The notes under the pieces were generated by a model. The model was not told the DNA's origin. It was given only the letters and a program-made list of their open reading frames with translations, and did no database searches. A DNA stretch of 64,000 bases from a bacterium. GTDB lineage: Bacteria > Pseudomonadota > Alphaproteobacteria > Rhodobacterales > Rhodobacteraceae. Position numbers and translations under genes: made by a program. How positions within the stretch are numbered: position 1 is the first letter of the stretch; each line of letters opens with the position of its first letter. The stretch lies in assembly GCA_016124195.1 (NCBI GenBank), contig WGOE01000006.1, positions 124,001 to 188,000 of the forward strand, given 5' to 3'. Below, piece after piece: positions 43,220 through 53,866 of this stretch.

Positions 43220-45589
43220 CTAGAAATCGCGGCCGGCCAGTTCCAACCGGATCGGAGATCTTGCCAGCCGCATCGCCAATTCGCTGAAAGAACTGAAATA
43301 ACTGCCCAGAAGCATCGGGCTTCGGCTGAGGACGATCGCTTCGGCCAGGGCATAGGCGAGGGTGACCTTGGACCGGTCGTTGGCCGGGCGGTCCATCCAG
43401 CGCACCCGCGTGCCGTAGCGTTCGGCCAGCTTATAGATCGCCTCTGTCGTGTCGCTCGCCACATAGATCGATTCCGCGAGACCTTCGTCGATCAGGGCGT
43501 CGATCCGGGGGATGAAACGCGAATAATGGCAAAGCTCCCGCCAGTGGGCGATTTCGGCATGGGCGGCGGGCGTCCAGTTCGCGGCGGCCTCATAGGGCAG
43601 GTTCTCAAACCCGGGTCCGCCTTGCATGCGGATGTGGACGGCGAGGCTGGCCGGCGCACCCGTCCCACCGGCCAGATCGAGGATCTCCGGCCGCGGCCGC
43701 AACAGCCGTTGAATATGGAGGTTTTCGCTCTGCCAGGTGCTGTGAGGATTGGCGAGGGGATAGGCCGAGCGCACATAAAGATCGCGCAGCAAGCCCGGAC
43801 TGATCGGGGAGTCCTTCGTGCTGCCGGGCTCCACCTCCATGTAATTGACGAACTCCATCCCCATCGCCGTGGCATCCTGCGCGAAGCTCTGGTCCATGGT
43901 CGCAACGCCCGGTACGAAGAGATCCTCGAAATTGCACTCGCAATGCGGATCCCTCTGCCAGACCACGACAAGCTCGCGGCCGGTCGCTTCTGCGATGGCC
44001 GCTGCCGATCCGATCGCCCGGATCCGGTTGCCCAGACCGTGCTGCACGTCAATGAAAAGCTTGGGCACCCGCAACAGAACCGCCGGGCCGCGCGTGGCTA
44101 TCGTGCGGGCATCGTCCACCGCTTCGGCGTCCATCACCAACAGCCGGTCCTGTCCGCTCAGCATGGTCTTGCCGAAGTAAAGCCCCCGCAGATCAAGGGT
44201 CGCCAGCGTGCCGATCGGATCGTCCTGGCTCAAGGCAGGACCGAAGGCGGCACCTTGCGATCTGGTCAGGCGCAGCACGGTTTGCAGACCGCGGTCCAGC
44301 GCCGCCGATTCGATCCAGGATATGACCTCGGTCGGGATTTCGCCGTCGAAGCGGGAAAAATCCAGCACAAGCCAACCCTTGCCCGCGGCCTTGCCGATCA
44401 GTTGGGCCTTGGTCGCAAGGGCTATGTCGATGGCGCCAATCTCTGCGGCGGGTTTGTCGAGCAGGACGCCAAGGCGATCTGGCGGCAGATGAAAGGCCTG
44501 TTCGCTGGTCCGCTTTGCCAGAAGCTCGGTCAGGGCATAGGTCTGCGCCGCCGACTGCAGATGCGGCGGCACCGTGGCGGTCTGTGCGGCGCGCGGCATC
44601 AGATGAACCCGGTTGCCTTCGACATGCCGGATCTGAACTGATTTCGAACCTGTGCCACGCCATTTGGGCATCAGGGCCGCAAGATAGCGGTTCGTTATCG
44701 CCGGATATTCCGGGTCGGCCGCGAGAGTTTCGCGCAGGCTGACACCGTCCTGGACGGCCAGGCGGGCGGGCGGCGCACTTTCCCGGTCTGACGGGGCATC
44801 GGCCCCGATGCCGATATGGCCTGCCAACAAAAGACGCGAGGCCAGATCCTCCAAGGCACCCTCTGGCCGGGCAAGATATTCGTTGAACCCGCCCACCGCC
44901 GCGATCCGCCGCCGTTCAATGGAAAGGAAGAACGCCGAAAGATCCGCAGCGCCAGTCCAGACCTGCCAGGCATCGCCATTCCGCTCGGCCAGATCCGCAG
45001 GTATCTGCAGCCCAGGCGAGGCAAGGACCAAGCGGTCAAAACTCGACAGGCGCAAGCCCAGATTATAGGCCTCCGCCGGCGTGAGCGGATCTGGCCCCTC
45101 GCTTCGCACGATCCAGAGCGCCGTCTCCCCAGTCAGGGGGGCTGCGTCCGAAGTGCCAAGATCGACGAGTATGACTTCGTCCGCCGCCAGCCCCTGCCAT
45201 GTGTCGAGCCATTCGACCGGGTCCTGAAGATCCGAATTGAAAACGGAAATCAGGCTGACGCCGCCGAGCCCTTCCGGCCGCAATGCCGCAAGCTCGCCCT
45301 TTGCAATCGGTGGCGGCGCAACACGCAAACCCGCAGCACTTTCGTCAGGTTGGGTCAGGTCCAATGCTTCGTCGGCTCGTTTGTCCAGCAGAGCGACGAT
45401 CTCCTTGCGGGTTTGATTGCGCTGGTTGTCGCTGGTCAGCAGGTCGGCTTCGAAATTGACAGGACTCGCACCGATTGTCGCGTTGTTGAAGCGAAACACA
45501 GCATCGGACACTCTGATGATCCACTCCTCGCTGGCTTGAGAGTTCAATTGTTGTTCCTGTCGATCCAAATTACACCCACCGGCGCACAT
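43220..45589 (-). CDS. Large two-domain glycosyltransferase: degenerate GT2-like plus GLGNR-type (fucosyltransferase-like) domain
   Basis: 789 residues from ATG 45589; a TTG at 45547 with AGGA upstream is an alternative start. Residues about 105-280 follow a GT2 pattern (GVSLISVFNSDL, EVILVDLGTSD, AVGGFNEYL), but the DxD metal site seen in the paralogue (KLDADI) reads LASPGL, so this half is probably inactive. Residues about 540-789 contain FIDVQHGLGNRIRAIGSA, VVWQRDPHCECNFEDLF, HIRMQG and a terminal SFSELAMRLARSPI, shared with the pseudogene at 47107. The O-FucT/NodZ-like assignment rests on the GLGNR motif and the adjacent GDP-fucose synthase gene. The acceptor is unknown. Confidence 0.75.
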   Translation of the reverse strand: MCAGGCNLDRQEQQLNSQASEEWIIRVSDAVFRFNNATIGASPVNFEADLLTSDNQRNQTRKEIVALLDKRADEALDLTQPDESAAGLRVAPPPIAKGELAALRPEGLGGVSLISVFNSDLQDPVEWLDTWQGLAADEVILVDLGTSDAAPLTGETALWIVRSEGPDPLTPAEAYNLGLRLSSFDRLVLASPGLQIPADLAERNGDAWQVWTGAADLSAFFLSIERRRIAAVGGFNEYLARPEGALEDLASRLLLAGHIGIGADAPSDRESAPPARLAVQDGVSLRETLAADPEYPAITNRYLAALMPKWRGTGSKSVQIRHVEGNRVHLMPRAAQTATVPPHLQSAAQTYALTELLAKRTSEQAFHLPPDRLGVLLDKPAAEIGAIDIALATKAQLIGKAAGKGWLVLDFSRFDGEIPTEVISWIESAALDRGLQTVLRLTRSQGAAFGPALSQDDPIGTLATLDLRGLYFGKTMLSGQDRLLVMDAEAVDDARTIATRGPAVLLRVPKLFIDVQHGLGNRIRAIGSAAAIAEATGRELVVVWQRDPHCECNFEDLFVPGVATMDQSFAQDATAMGMEFVNYMEVEPGSTKDSPISPGLLRDLYVRSAYPLANPHSTWQSENLHIQRLLRPRPEILDLAGGTGAPASLAVHIRMQGGPGFENLPYEAAANWTPAAHAEIAHWRELCHYSRFIPRIDALIDEGLAESIYVASDTTEAIYKLAERYGTRVRWMDRPANDRSKVTLAYALAEAIVLSRSPMLLGSYFSSFSELAMRLARSPIRLELAGRDF

Positions 45590-45782
45590 ATGCCCATGCG
45601 CGCCGTGCCCCCGATCAAATTGCGCTCACCCCTTTGCGCCTGCACTTTGTGCATGGCCTATTCATAACCCACGACGCAGCGCGCGCCAAGGCATGCGCAA
45701 GTTTGTTGCCGCAAACAAGGGGAGCAGGATTCCGATTGCGAAAACGCGAATGGCGCAGCATCGCCGGGGGCCAAAAGCGACC

Positions 45783-46751
45783 TCAACCACGCAGGGCCGA
45801 GCCCGTCATCTGTGCCCTGTACCAGTCATAGGTCGCGGCAATGCCGTCGCGCAAGCCAACCCGCGCTGTCCAGCCCAGACGCGCAAGCCTCGAGACATCC
45901 ATCAGCTTTCGCATCGTGCCATCCGGCTTGGAGGCGTCAAAGGCAAGCCTGCCCTTGAAGCCGGTCACCTCAGCCACGATCTGCGCCAATTCGGCAATCG
46001 ACACATCGCTGCCGGTTCCAACATTGATGTGGCTGAGCATCGGCCGAGTCTCCGCGGCATAGACCTCATGCGGCAGATCCAGCACAAAAAGCGAGGCCGC
46101 CGCCATGTCATCCACATGCAGGAATTCGCGCCGCGGCTTGCCAGAGCCCCAGATCGTCACAACCTCTGCGCCCTCGCGGACGGCGGCGTCAAAGCGGCGG
46201 ATCAGGGCAGGCAGGACATGCGAGTTCTCAGGGTGGAAATTGTCGCCCGGACCGTAAAGATTTGTCGGCATAACCGAACGGTAATCTACGCCGAATTGCC
46301 GGTTATAACTTTCGCACAGCTTGATCCCTGCAATCTTGGCCACCGCATAGGGTTCATTTGTAGGCTCCAGCACTCCGGTCAAAAGCGCATCCTCCTGCAT
46401 CGGCTGCGGCGCCTCACGCGGGTAAATGCAAGACGAGCCGAGTTGCAGAAGGCGCTTGACCCCGGCATCAAAGGCCTGATGGATGACATTACATTCCATC
46501 ATCAGGTTCTGATAAATGAAATCGGCTGGATAGGTGTTGTTGGCATGAATGCCGCCGACCTTGGCCGCCGCCAGGATCACGACATCAGGTCTTTCGCTTC
46601 GCATGAAATCGCGCACAGCGGACTGATTGGTCAGATCAAGTTCGGCATGGCTCCGCGTCACAATCCTGTTGCCGCCTTTCGCCTCAAGTTGGCGCAAGAT
46701 GGCGCCTCCGACCATGCCCCGATGACCGGCAAGATAGATGACCAAATCCAT
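45783..46751 (-). CDS. fcl: GDP-L-fucose synthase
   Basis: 322 residues. It converts GDP-4-keto-6-deoxymannose to GDP-L-fucose (epimerase and NADPH reductase). Extended SDR features: GHRGMVGG nucleotide loop, catalytic serine in LGSSCIYP (106/107), Y135 and K139 in [30 protein letters not shown] and [13 protein letters not shown]. The GDP-mannose 4,6-dehydratase partner (gmd) is not in the window. It lies between the two large glycosyltransferases on the same strand, presumably supplying their donor. Confidence 0.93.
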   Translation of the reverse strand: MDLVIYLAGHRGMVGGAILRQLEAKGGNRIVTRSHAELDLTNQSAVRDFMRSERPDVVILAAAKVGGIHANNTYPADFIYQNLMMECNVIHQAFDAGVKRLLQLGSSCIYPREAPQPMQEDALLTGVLEPTNEPYAVAKIAGIKLCESYNRQFGVDYRSVMPTNLYGPGDNFHPENSHVLPALIRRFDAAVREGAEVVTIWGSGKPRREFLHVDDMAAASLFVLDLPHEVYAAETRPMLSHINVGTGSDVSIAELAQIVAEVTGFKGRLAFDASKPDGTMRKLMDVSRLARLGWTARVGLRDGIAATYDWYRAQMTGSALRG

Positions 46752-47106
46752 AAGCAGAGATCCTTTCGGGGCTGACCCGTTTGCTCCAACATCGAGCGCG
46801 GCACCGAACCATCACTCGCCAAGTGGCGGCAGGTCAAGAGCCCGCTAAACCCTCGCAGAAAATGATCCGAAGGCCAATCTATCGGCGCCTTGATGTCCGC
46901 ATGGAACGCGCAGCCGCCCGTGAAGACAGCCCGCACCGACCGGTCAATCCAGGCGCGGATCAGGGTCAGCAAAGATACCAAAGCCTTGGCGCGCCGAATC
47001 CTGTGCAATTTCGCCGCTCAAGAGGCAAAGCTTTGATTTGGCGGCTTCACTGGATATGGGCCGAACCCCTGTACGAAATGCAACAGCTTGGACCTGCGAT
47101 CAGCCT
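46752..47106. other. Intergenic region without recognisable gene
   Basis: Open frames on both strands (46781-47110 plus, 46658-47008 minus) show no known motif, no ribosome binding site and partly overlap fcl antisense. The stretch is lower in GC than the housekeeping parts. It may hold a decayed gene or the fcl promoter; nothing more can be supported. Confidence 0.4.
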
Positions 47107-49689
47107 CTAGAAATCCTGTCCGCTCATCTCGATCTTGATTGGTTCTGGTGCCAGCCGCATCGCCAATTCAGAGAAGGAGCTCCATGTGCTTCCGAGCAAG
47201 AGCGGAGAGCGCCCAAGAAGGATCGCATCGGCCATTGCGTAATGCAATTGTTCCAAAGAGCGATCATAGACAGTTCTCTGAAGCCGGACCAGTTTCTCAC
47301 CGAAGTGATCCGCAAAAATCTCATAGGTTTCGGGCAGGTCTGCTGCCAGAAACAGCGTAGCATGAGACTTCTTTGCAAACAAAGTGTCGAGTCGCCGCAG
47401 GAAATGGGAAAAATGACTTTTGGCGCGCCATTCGTGGATCAAACTGTGATCCTCAGGGCGCCAATTTTCTGGTCGGTCCCAAGTGTTGTGGTCCCGGCCA
47501 GCGCCTGCCTCCATCCGAACATGGGCGGACACTTCATTGGGATGACGAACCGATCTGACAAGCTCCTGAATCCGGTCGACGGGGGTCAGAGACCGCAGGA
47601 ACAGGTTTTCGGATTCCCAGGACGACAGAGCGCTTTTGAGAACATAGGCGGATCTGGCGTAAATGTCGCCGTCGGTTTCGGCATATACAGGTTGATCGGT
47701 TTGCCCGCCCGACTCAAGTGGCATATAGTTGTAGATCTTGGCACCATCGCCTGCGGCCGTTTCGATGAACCGTCTGGATTCAACAGCACCATCGTAGGTG
47801 AAGAGATCACCGAATTGGCAATCGCAATGGGCATCTGGCTCCCAGACTATGACGAGTTCATGTCCGCTGTTTTCCGAAATCGCAGCCGCTGACGCAATGG
47901 CGCGCAGGCGGTTGCCCAATCCGTGCTGAGCGTCGATATAAAACTTGCTCCGCCGTACCGACCCTGGCGGGGCAGCCAATGCGAGCCCGGCGATCTCGTC
48001 CTTGCGCAATTTGATCAACAGGTTTTTCTTGCGCGGTGCGAGCCCGGCAAGAAAGACGTCAGCGCGCGCGATCGGAACGGTCCCGATTTGCTCCCATGAT
48101 GGAATAAGCGGCACGTCAAGAATGGGCTCGGGAGTCTGCTTTGGGTATGCGATATGCGGGGCCCTTATCACGAGAGTAAATCCCTGCCGTACCGCTGCAT
48201 CAATCAGCCGACGCAGGCCAGCTTCAAACCCCGCGACTGGAATGTCTGAATCGAGAATTTTACCCGGCAGCTCCACGACGACATAATTGCCGGGCCCGCG
48301 CAACACATGCTTGGGAGAGGCGAGCGCCACCTCAACATCAATCCGACAGGCCTCTGAATGCGGCCTGTCAATCAGAAGCTCAAACGACTCCCCGGTCAAT
48401 TCAGCCGCTCGTTTTCCGAACCTCCAGCTAGCCAATTCCCAAAGCGCATGGCTGCGAGCGGATTGCAACACGTGGTCCGGAACACTGCACGGAACCCAGC
48501 CGTCGCGTCGTATAGTCAGAACTGACTCGCTGCGATTGAGTATTCGGAAAGGCAACAAGGTGCGGGCAGCGTTCCAGGGTGGCATCACGAAAGAAACATA
48601 GCGATTCATTCGGATGAGGAAGCTCGTTCCCGACATCAATTGCTTGCGCACCGACTGCATCGCGTCTTGCCGAGTGTCCTCGGCTGCGCCGGTTCGCTCT
48701 TCATCGGAATGCGGCAGATGAAATATCGTTCCTTCGGCAACATCATGCCGTCTTGCGCCTTTGAGAGTCAGACGGTCATAAATGTCTTCATCATCCCATC
48801 CGTAATAAAGTATGTGTTCGTTAAAGCCGTTTACTTCGTGCAAATTCTTCCGCGGTATGAAGAAAAATCCATTGACGTGTGATTGATCATCCGCGGCCGT
48901 GCGCCAATTTCCTGCGACAAAGTTCCCCGCCGAGACCGAGTTGCGTTTGAAAAAATCTTCGGACAGGACAATATCGGCGTCAAGTTTCAGGATCGTATCG
49001 CAGGCCGCTGCCCGGAAACCCACATTGAACGCATAGGTCAGGATCCACCTTGGCTCACCCTCAACTCGCACAATACGAATTCAAGGATCGGCTATTCCGC
49101 TGGAGACGAAGTCGTCTGCCACGGGGTGATCAGACGACCAATCGACGATGATAATTTCAGATATTTCGGGGTTTGCAAGCCACGAAGGAATGGCTTTTTT
49201 CAGGTTGTCGTTCCGGTTCATGCAGCAGGTGACGATGCTGATACCCGGATGACCGGATTCAGCAATCGGTCCAAGGGTCTCGACGTGATTGGAAAACGCC
49301 GGAGGGAGCGACAACCTTTGACTGGCCATTCCGGGGATATGGGACCATCCCAGCCCGGTCCACAGGTTTGTCAAGTTTTTTTCGTCAAGATGCAGGCAGA
49401 TCAACGACATATAACGGTCAATGACAGTCGACTTGGCTGTACCGCTCGTTGATTTTAGTTCACCCCAAAGCTCAACGATGCTCTTCACGGCGATACCCTG
49501 TTCCACAGGGTTGTCTTTTCGTGTGAGGCCCAAGTAAATTGAGAATAGGCTCGTCTCGATTCTATCGTGCGAGTGGCTTTCGTGCCTTAATCCGGAAGCT
49601 AATTCCGTCATGTGTCTTGTCACTCTGGTTATTCCGTGAGGTAAAGGTTGGCCGGATGCCGCTCTTTTCATTAACCAAAAAATGCGCAC
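47107..49689 (-). pseudogene. Two-domain glycosyltransferase (GT2 + GLGNR-type) interrupted by one in-frame TGA
   Basis: One continuous frame of 860 codons is broken by a single TGA at 49083-49081 (codon 203). Before it the GT2 N-terminal motif reads ISIVTCCMNRNDNL...IIIVDWSSDHPVADDF; straight after it the same frame continues IRIVRVEGEPRWILTYAFNVG, KLDADIVL (DxD) and NGFNEHILYYGWDDEDIYDR. An Arg is expected at the stop (ADP-R-IRIV), so CGA to TGA by one transition explains it. The C-terminal domain (FYIDAQHGLGNRLRAIASA) is paralogous to 43220-45589. If translation restarts at 49071 a 654-residue protein would keep the second domain. GC is clearly low here. Confidence 0.82.
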
Positions 49690-49898
49690 TCGATACGATC
49701 GTTACGGTTGCGATACAAAGCTGACGGCTGCCGTATGCCTCCGCAGGTTGCGTAAACGGTGAGGAGCTTTTTGGCAAGGTCCAAACGGATCCACCTAGGG
49801 TTGTAGGCCGCATTGCGCCGTTCAGTGATGAGTTGTTGGGCTTCCGCCTGTGCGGTGCTGTCTGAATGATCTATTCCGTGACGTTGGGCAATTCGAGG

Positions 49899-50881
49899 TC
49901 TTGCTGCGCAACGGCGGCGGGGGATTCGCCTCACGAATCCAGTCTGTTAGTCTGGCGGTATGAGCTGACAGAAGTCCCGACCTACCGTTCCGCGAATTGG
50001 CATGATCACAATGCAGCGTTTGCCCGGCGAGGTTCGCTGTCGATCTGGCTTGATCCAGGTAAGCAGGGGCTCGCCCCGCTGACCGGCCGGAAAGGTCGTC
50101 GGCCGGTCTTCCGCGACGCCACGACCCAAGTCTGCCTGACGTTGAAGGTGTTGTCTGGCTTGCCGCTGAGGCAAACCACGGGGATGGCGGCAAGCCTGCT
50201 TGAGCTTGCAGGCCTGCATTGGTCGGTGCGGGACTTCAGCTCCCGATGCCGTCGCCAAGAGACCTTGATCGTCCACATCCCGACCGTCCCAACTCAGGCG
50301 CTCTGCCCCCACTGATCGACGGCACTGGCGTGATTGCAAGGGGCGAGGGCGCGTGTTTGGCCAAGAAACACGGCCCTTCGGAGCCACGGGACTGGCGCAA
50401 GGTCCACCTCGGGAGTGATGCCGGGACGCTGGAAATCCGGGCCATCGAGATCACCGACAGCCGGATCGGCGAGCGCCTGCTATGCCCGATTTGCTGGACC
50501 GGGTTCCTGGTGATCGACCCTTGGGCATGGTCACCGCCGAAGTTGCCCGTCACACGCAGGCTTGCCAGGCTGCCAGTGCGGCGCGCGGGGCAGGGTTGGT
50601 CGCATGCAACGACGCCCTGCGCAGTTGCCGTCGCCCGGGCCTTCTGGAAGCACCGAACCACGGCCACGGACGAAGCTCGGTCGAAACCAGGATGCGCTGC
50701 TTCGAGGTCTTGGGTGAGAGCGGACTGTCCCGCGACATCCACAGGCAGTTCGCCGAACTTCGGATAAGCGTCGACATCCTGACCCGTCTCAGCGCCCCCG
50801 GAGTTCCACTTACGCAGCGCGCAGGATGACCCTGTCCGCGGAGGGGGGAACTCCAGCCATCACGGGTCTGGCGCAACAAAG
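49899..50881 (+). mobile_element. Decayed IS5-family insertion sequence
   Basis: About 983 bp, within the range of short IS5-group elements. Imperfect ends TCTTGCTGCGCAA (49899-49911) and the complement of TGGCGCAACAAAG (50869-50881) match at 9 of 13 positions. The interior encodes a frameshifted IS5-type transposase. No clear target duplication was found. It marks the edge of the accessory block next to pyrG. Confidence 0.65.
49968..50829 (+). pseudogene. IS5-family transposase, frameshifted
   Basis: Three plus-strand frames in turn carry IS5 DDE transposase sequence: about 49970-50310 (NWHDHNAAFARRGSLSIW, VFRDATTQVCLTLKVLSGLP, LAGLHWSVRDFSSRCRRQ), 50310-50480 (PPLIDGTGV with the first Asp, DWRKVHLGSDAGTLEIRAIE), and 50482-50829 (LGMVTA, then SSVETRMRCFEVLGESGL with the Glu). 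At least two frameshifts occur and the central VTADGAYD motif with the second Asp is lost. The protein cannot be functional. Confidence 0.85.
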
Positions 50882-51124
50882 TCGGTCCATGAGGCTCGCT
50901 CTTGGGAACGGACGATATGTGTGATTTTTATTTGCTGCCCGTCAGCGATATTGCGATCAAATAGCCGCATCATTTATGCAGCACCACCGCGTCAGCAGTG
51001 GAGAGGGAGCGAAATATGATCCGGCTGCCCAGATGGCACCCGGTCGAGTCAGTTTTGATGTCCATGGCAACCGAAGCGGCGGTGACCCATAACGCTTTCG
51101 AGACGCCTCGCAATACAATTGCAT
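50882..51124. other. Short intergenic region between the IS remnant and pyrG
   Basis: 243 bases, AT-richer than average. An open frame from 50998 has a GAGGGAG-like site upstream but runs antisense into pyrG and shows no motif. No terminator for pyrG was recognised. Confidence 0.35.
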
Positions 51125-52768
51125 TCAAACCAGGCGTTCCTGTTCCATGGCGGCACGAACGAAATCGGCAAACAGCGGATGGGGGGCAAAGGGTTTGGAT
51201 TTCAATTCCGGGTGGAATTGGACGCCGATGAACCAAGGGTGATCCTTGACCTCGACAATTTCAGGCAATTTCCCGTCCGGGCTCATGCCGGAAAAGATCA
51301 GACCATAGGATTCCAGCTTGTCGCGATATCGGGTGTCAACTTCATAGCGGTGGCGGTGACGTTCTTCTATCGTGGTGGCGTGATAGACCGAGGCCACCCG
51401 CGAGCCCTCTTTCAAAAGCGCGGTATAGGCCCCAAGTCGCATGGTTCCGCCCTTGTCGTCGGTGGATTTGCGGGTCACGGTGTGATTTCCCTGAACCCAT
51501 TCCTTGAGATGGTATACAACCGGCGTGAAACGCTTGGCGCCGGTTTCGTGGTTGAATTCTTCAGAGCCGGCATCATTGACGCCCACAAGATTGCGCGAAG
51601 TTTCTATGACTGCCATTTGCATGCCAAGACAGATGCCCAAGTAGGGAACCTTCTTTTCGCGCGCGAATTGGGCGGCTTTTATCATGCCTTCGGTGCCGCG
51701 TTCGCCAAAGCCGCCCGGGACAAGGATGGCGTGGAAATCTTCCAGATAGGCGGTGGGGTCCTCACGCTCAAAGATTTCGCTGTCAACCCATTCAGCCTTG
51801 ACGCGTGTACGATTGGCCATCCCGCCATGGGTCAGCGCCTCGGCGATGGATTTGTAGGCGTCTTCCAATTGGGTGTATTTGCCGACGACCGCAACCCGGA
51901 CCTCGCCCTCGGCATGGTGAAGGCGGTCCATCACATCCTCCCACCTTCCAAGGTTTGGCTTGGGTGCAGGCGAAATACCGAACGCATCCAGAACCGCCTG
52001 ATCAAGGCCGGCGCGATGATAGGCGAGGGGCGCCTCGTAAATTGTCTTCAGATCATAGGCCGGAATGACGTGTTCTTTTCGGACATTGCAAAACAGTGCG
52101 ATCTTTTCGCGTTCCCGCTCCGGGATCGGGTGTTCCGACCGGCAAACAAGGATATCCGGTGCCAGGCCAATGGATTGCAATTCCTTGACCGAATGCTGGG
52201 TCGGCTTGGTTTTCAATTCGCCGCTCGCCGCCAGATAGGGCAGCAGGGTCAGATGCATCAGGATTGATTGGCCGCGCGGGCGTTCATGGATGAATTGTCG
52301 GATGCTTTCGAAGAACGGCAGGCCCTCGATGTCGCCGACCGTGCCACCGATCTCGCACAGCATGAAATCGACTTCGTCGGCGCCGATCTTCAGGAAATCC
52401 TTGATTTCGTTGGTAACATGCGGGATGACCTGGATCGTTTTACCCAGGTAATCGCCACGGCGTTCCTTTTCCAGCACATTGGAATAGATCCGCCCGGATG
52501 AGATTGAATCGGTCTGGCGCGCGTGAACGCCGGTGAACCTTTCGTAATGGCCAAGGTCCAGATCGGTTTCCGCGCCATCGTCGGTGACGAAAACCTCGCC
52601 ATGTTCGAAGGGCGACATCGTGCCGGGATCGACATTGAGGTAGGGGTCCAGCTTGCGCAGGCGCACCGTGTAGCCGCGTGCTTGCAGCAGGGCTCCAAGC
52701 GCGGCAGAGGCAAGGCCCTTGCCAAGCGAGGACACAACGCCACCCGTGATGAAGATATAGCGTGCCAT
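51125..52768 (-). CDS. pyrG: CTP synthase
   Basis: 547 residues. It aminates UTP to CTP using glutamine. The N-terminal synthetase domain (1-265) has [36 protein letters not shown] and [11 protein letters not shown]; the class I amidotransferase domain has the nucleophile in YLGICLGMQ and the His/Glu pair in [10 protein letters not shown]. The start at 52768 is set by homology; the ribosome binding site is weak. GC is somewhat lower than in the rest of the housekeeping genes. It lies 151 bases after secG on the same strand. Confidence 0.97.
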   Translation of the reverse strand: MARYIFITGGVVSSLGKGLASAALGALLQARGYTVRLRKLDPYLNVDPGTMSPFEHGEVFVTDDGAETDLDLGHYERFTGVHARQTDSISSGRIYSNVLEKERRGDYLGKTIQVIPHVTNEIKDFLKIGADEVDFMLCEIGGTVGDIEGLPFFESIRQFIHERPRGQSILMHLTLLPYLAASGELKTKPTQHSVKELQSIGLAPDILVCRSEHPIPEREREKIALFCNVRKEHVIPAYDLKTIYEAPLAYHRAGLDQAVLDAFGISPAPKPNLGRWEDVMDRLHHAEGEVRVAVVGKYTQLEDAYKSIAEALTHGGMANRTRVKAEWVDSEIFEREDPTAYLEDFHAILVPGGFGERGTEGMIKAAQFAREKKVPYLGICLGMQMAVIETSRNLVGVNDAGSEEFNHETGAKRFTPVVYHLKEWVQGNHTVTRKSTDDKGGTMRLGAYTALLKEGSRVASVYHATTIEERHRHRYEVDTRYRDKLESYGLIFSGMSPDGKLPEIVEVKDHPWFIGVQFHPELKSKPFAPHPLFADFVRAAMEQERLV

Positions 52769-52919
52769 TGGGGCCCCCGTGTTGAAGCGATGTTCACTGC
52801 GATTCGGTTTGGCGATTGCGCAGCACCACGGGATTCGATCCATAGGGCAGTTCGGCCCAATACGCAACCGGACCGCTAGATGCTGTCGTAACCTAAATCA
52901 GGTAATCAAAGGCTAGTGG

Positions 52920-53285
52920 TCAGTTTTCGGCCTTCGGCGGCGTGGCCGGTGCATCCGTGGTCACCGGCGGCAGGGCCGTCAGCGGCGTTTTGGCAGCAGG
53001 TGCAGGCACTTCGGCAGGGGCGGGCACCGTGCCGCCGATCTGGTCGATCACCGAGGACGAGGCGCTGTCGCGTGCCGAAAGCACGGTCAGCGTGATCGAA
53101 GTCGCAATGAAAAGCCCTGCAAAAACCCAAGTCACCTTGGCCAATGCCGTGGCGGCCGAGCGGCCGGAAACCACGCCGCCGGTCGATCCCATCCCGAGCC
53201 CGCCGCCCTCCGACCTCTGCAACAGCACCACCCCGATCAGGAGCAGCGCCAGAATGAGGTGGATGGCGAGGATGACGTTTTCCAT
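52920..53285 (-). CDS. secG: Preprotein translocase subunit SecG
   Basis: 121 residues. Two transmembrane helices (about 3-22 and 50-70) flank the conserved loop LLQRSEGGGLGMGS; a Pro/Ala-rich tail of about 45 residues follows, common in this order. SecG supports SecYE during protein export. Confidence 0.93.
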   Translation of the reverse strand: MENVILAIHLILALLLIGVVLLQRSEGGGLGMGSTGGVVSGRSAATALAKVTWVFAGLFIATSITLTVLSARDSASSSVIDQIGGTVPAPAEVPAPAAKTPLTALPPVTTDAPATPPKAEN

Positions 53286-53407
53286 GACGGACAGGCCTTT
53301 CAGGTGACGCGCCTATCTAGGCGGATAGGGGCAGGCCTGCAAGCCCTTCGGCACCCGGGTTTGCGCCACGGGGCAATTTTGCAGGCCTTGTCGCCCGGGC
53401 CGTCGCT

Positions 53408-53788
53408 TTATTCGGGGCGCGTGCAGACGGCCGAAAGCTTGTTGCCATCGGGGTCGCGCACGTAACAGGAGAAGAAATTCTCGGCGTAGCGCAGGCCGGG
53501 TGCGCCCTCGTCGGAACCTCCGCTGGCCAGCGCCGCCGCGTGAAAGGCCGCGACAGCGGCGCGCGTCGGGGCGGTCAATGCAATCATGGTGCCGTTGCCA
53601 CGCGTGGCGGGCTGGCCATCGAAGGGGGTCGTCACGTAAAGGAACGGATCCTCGGCGCCGGGCGCCCCATAGGAAGACTCGGCCTTGCCGTCGTGCAGGA
53701 CGCTGATGCCCAGCGTGGCCAGGACCGGTGCATAAAAGCGTCGGGCGCGGTCGAGGTCGTTGGTGCCAAGGGTCACGTAGTAAAGCAT
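53408..53788 (-). CDS. VOC-family (glyoxalase/bleomycin-resistance-like) protein
   Basis: 126 residues: paired beta-alpha-beta-beta-beta modules with YYVTLGTNDLDRARRFY at the N-terminus and SCYVRDPDGNKLSAV at the end. VOC proteins are usually metal-dependent lyases, isomerases or dioxygenases; the substrate is unknown. The start at 53788 has GGAGG 5 bases upstream. Confidence 0.85.
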   Translation of the reverse strand: MLYYVTLGTNDLDRARRFYAPVLATLGISVLHDGKAESSYGAPGAEDPFLYVTTPFDGQPATRGNGTMIALTAPTRAAVAAFHAAALASGGSDEGAPGLRYAENFFSCYVRDPDGNKLSAVCTRPE

Positions 53789-53866
53789 GGGGCCTCCTCT
53801 GGAATACACGCTGACTGTGCGCCGACACTGATTTGCGGCGCAAGGCTGCGATGTTACATTTGCTGC

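Noticed and set aside
46658-47110. Possible genes in the gap upstream of fcl
   Set aside because: No ribosome binding site, no motif, and the frames overlap fcl antisense; kept only as a described gap.
49562-49934. Minus-strand open frames between the glycosyltransferase pseudogene and the IS element
   Set aside because: Short, overlapping, without motif or ribosome binding site; possibly remnants but not identifiable.
50998-51231. Small plus-strand gene before pyrG
   Set aside because: Runs 107 bases into pyrG antisense and shows no recognisable sequence despite a purine-rich stretch upstream.
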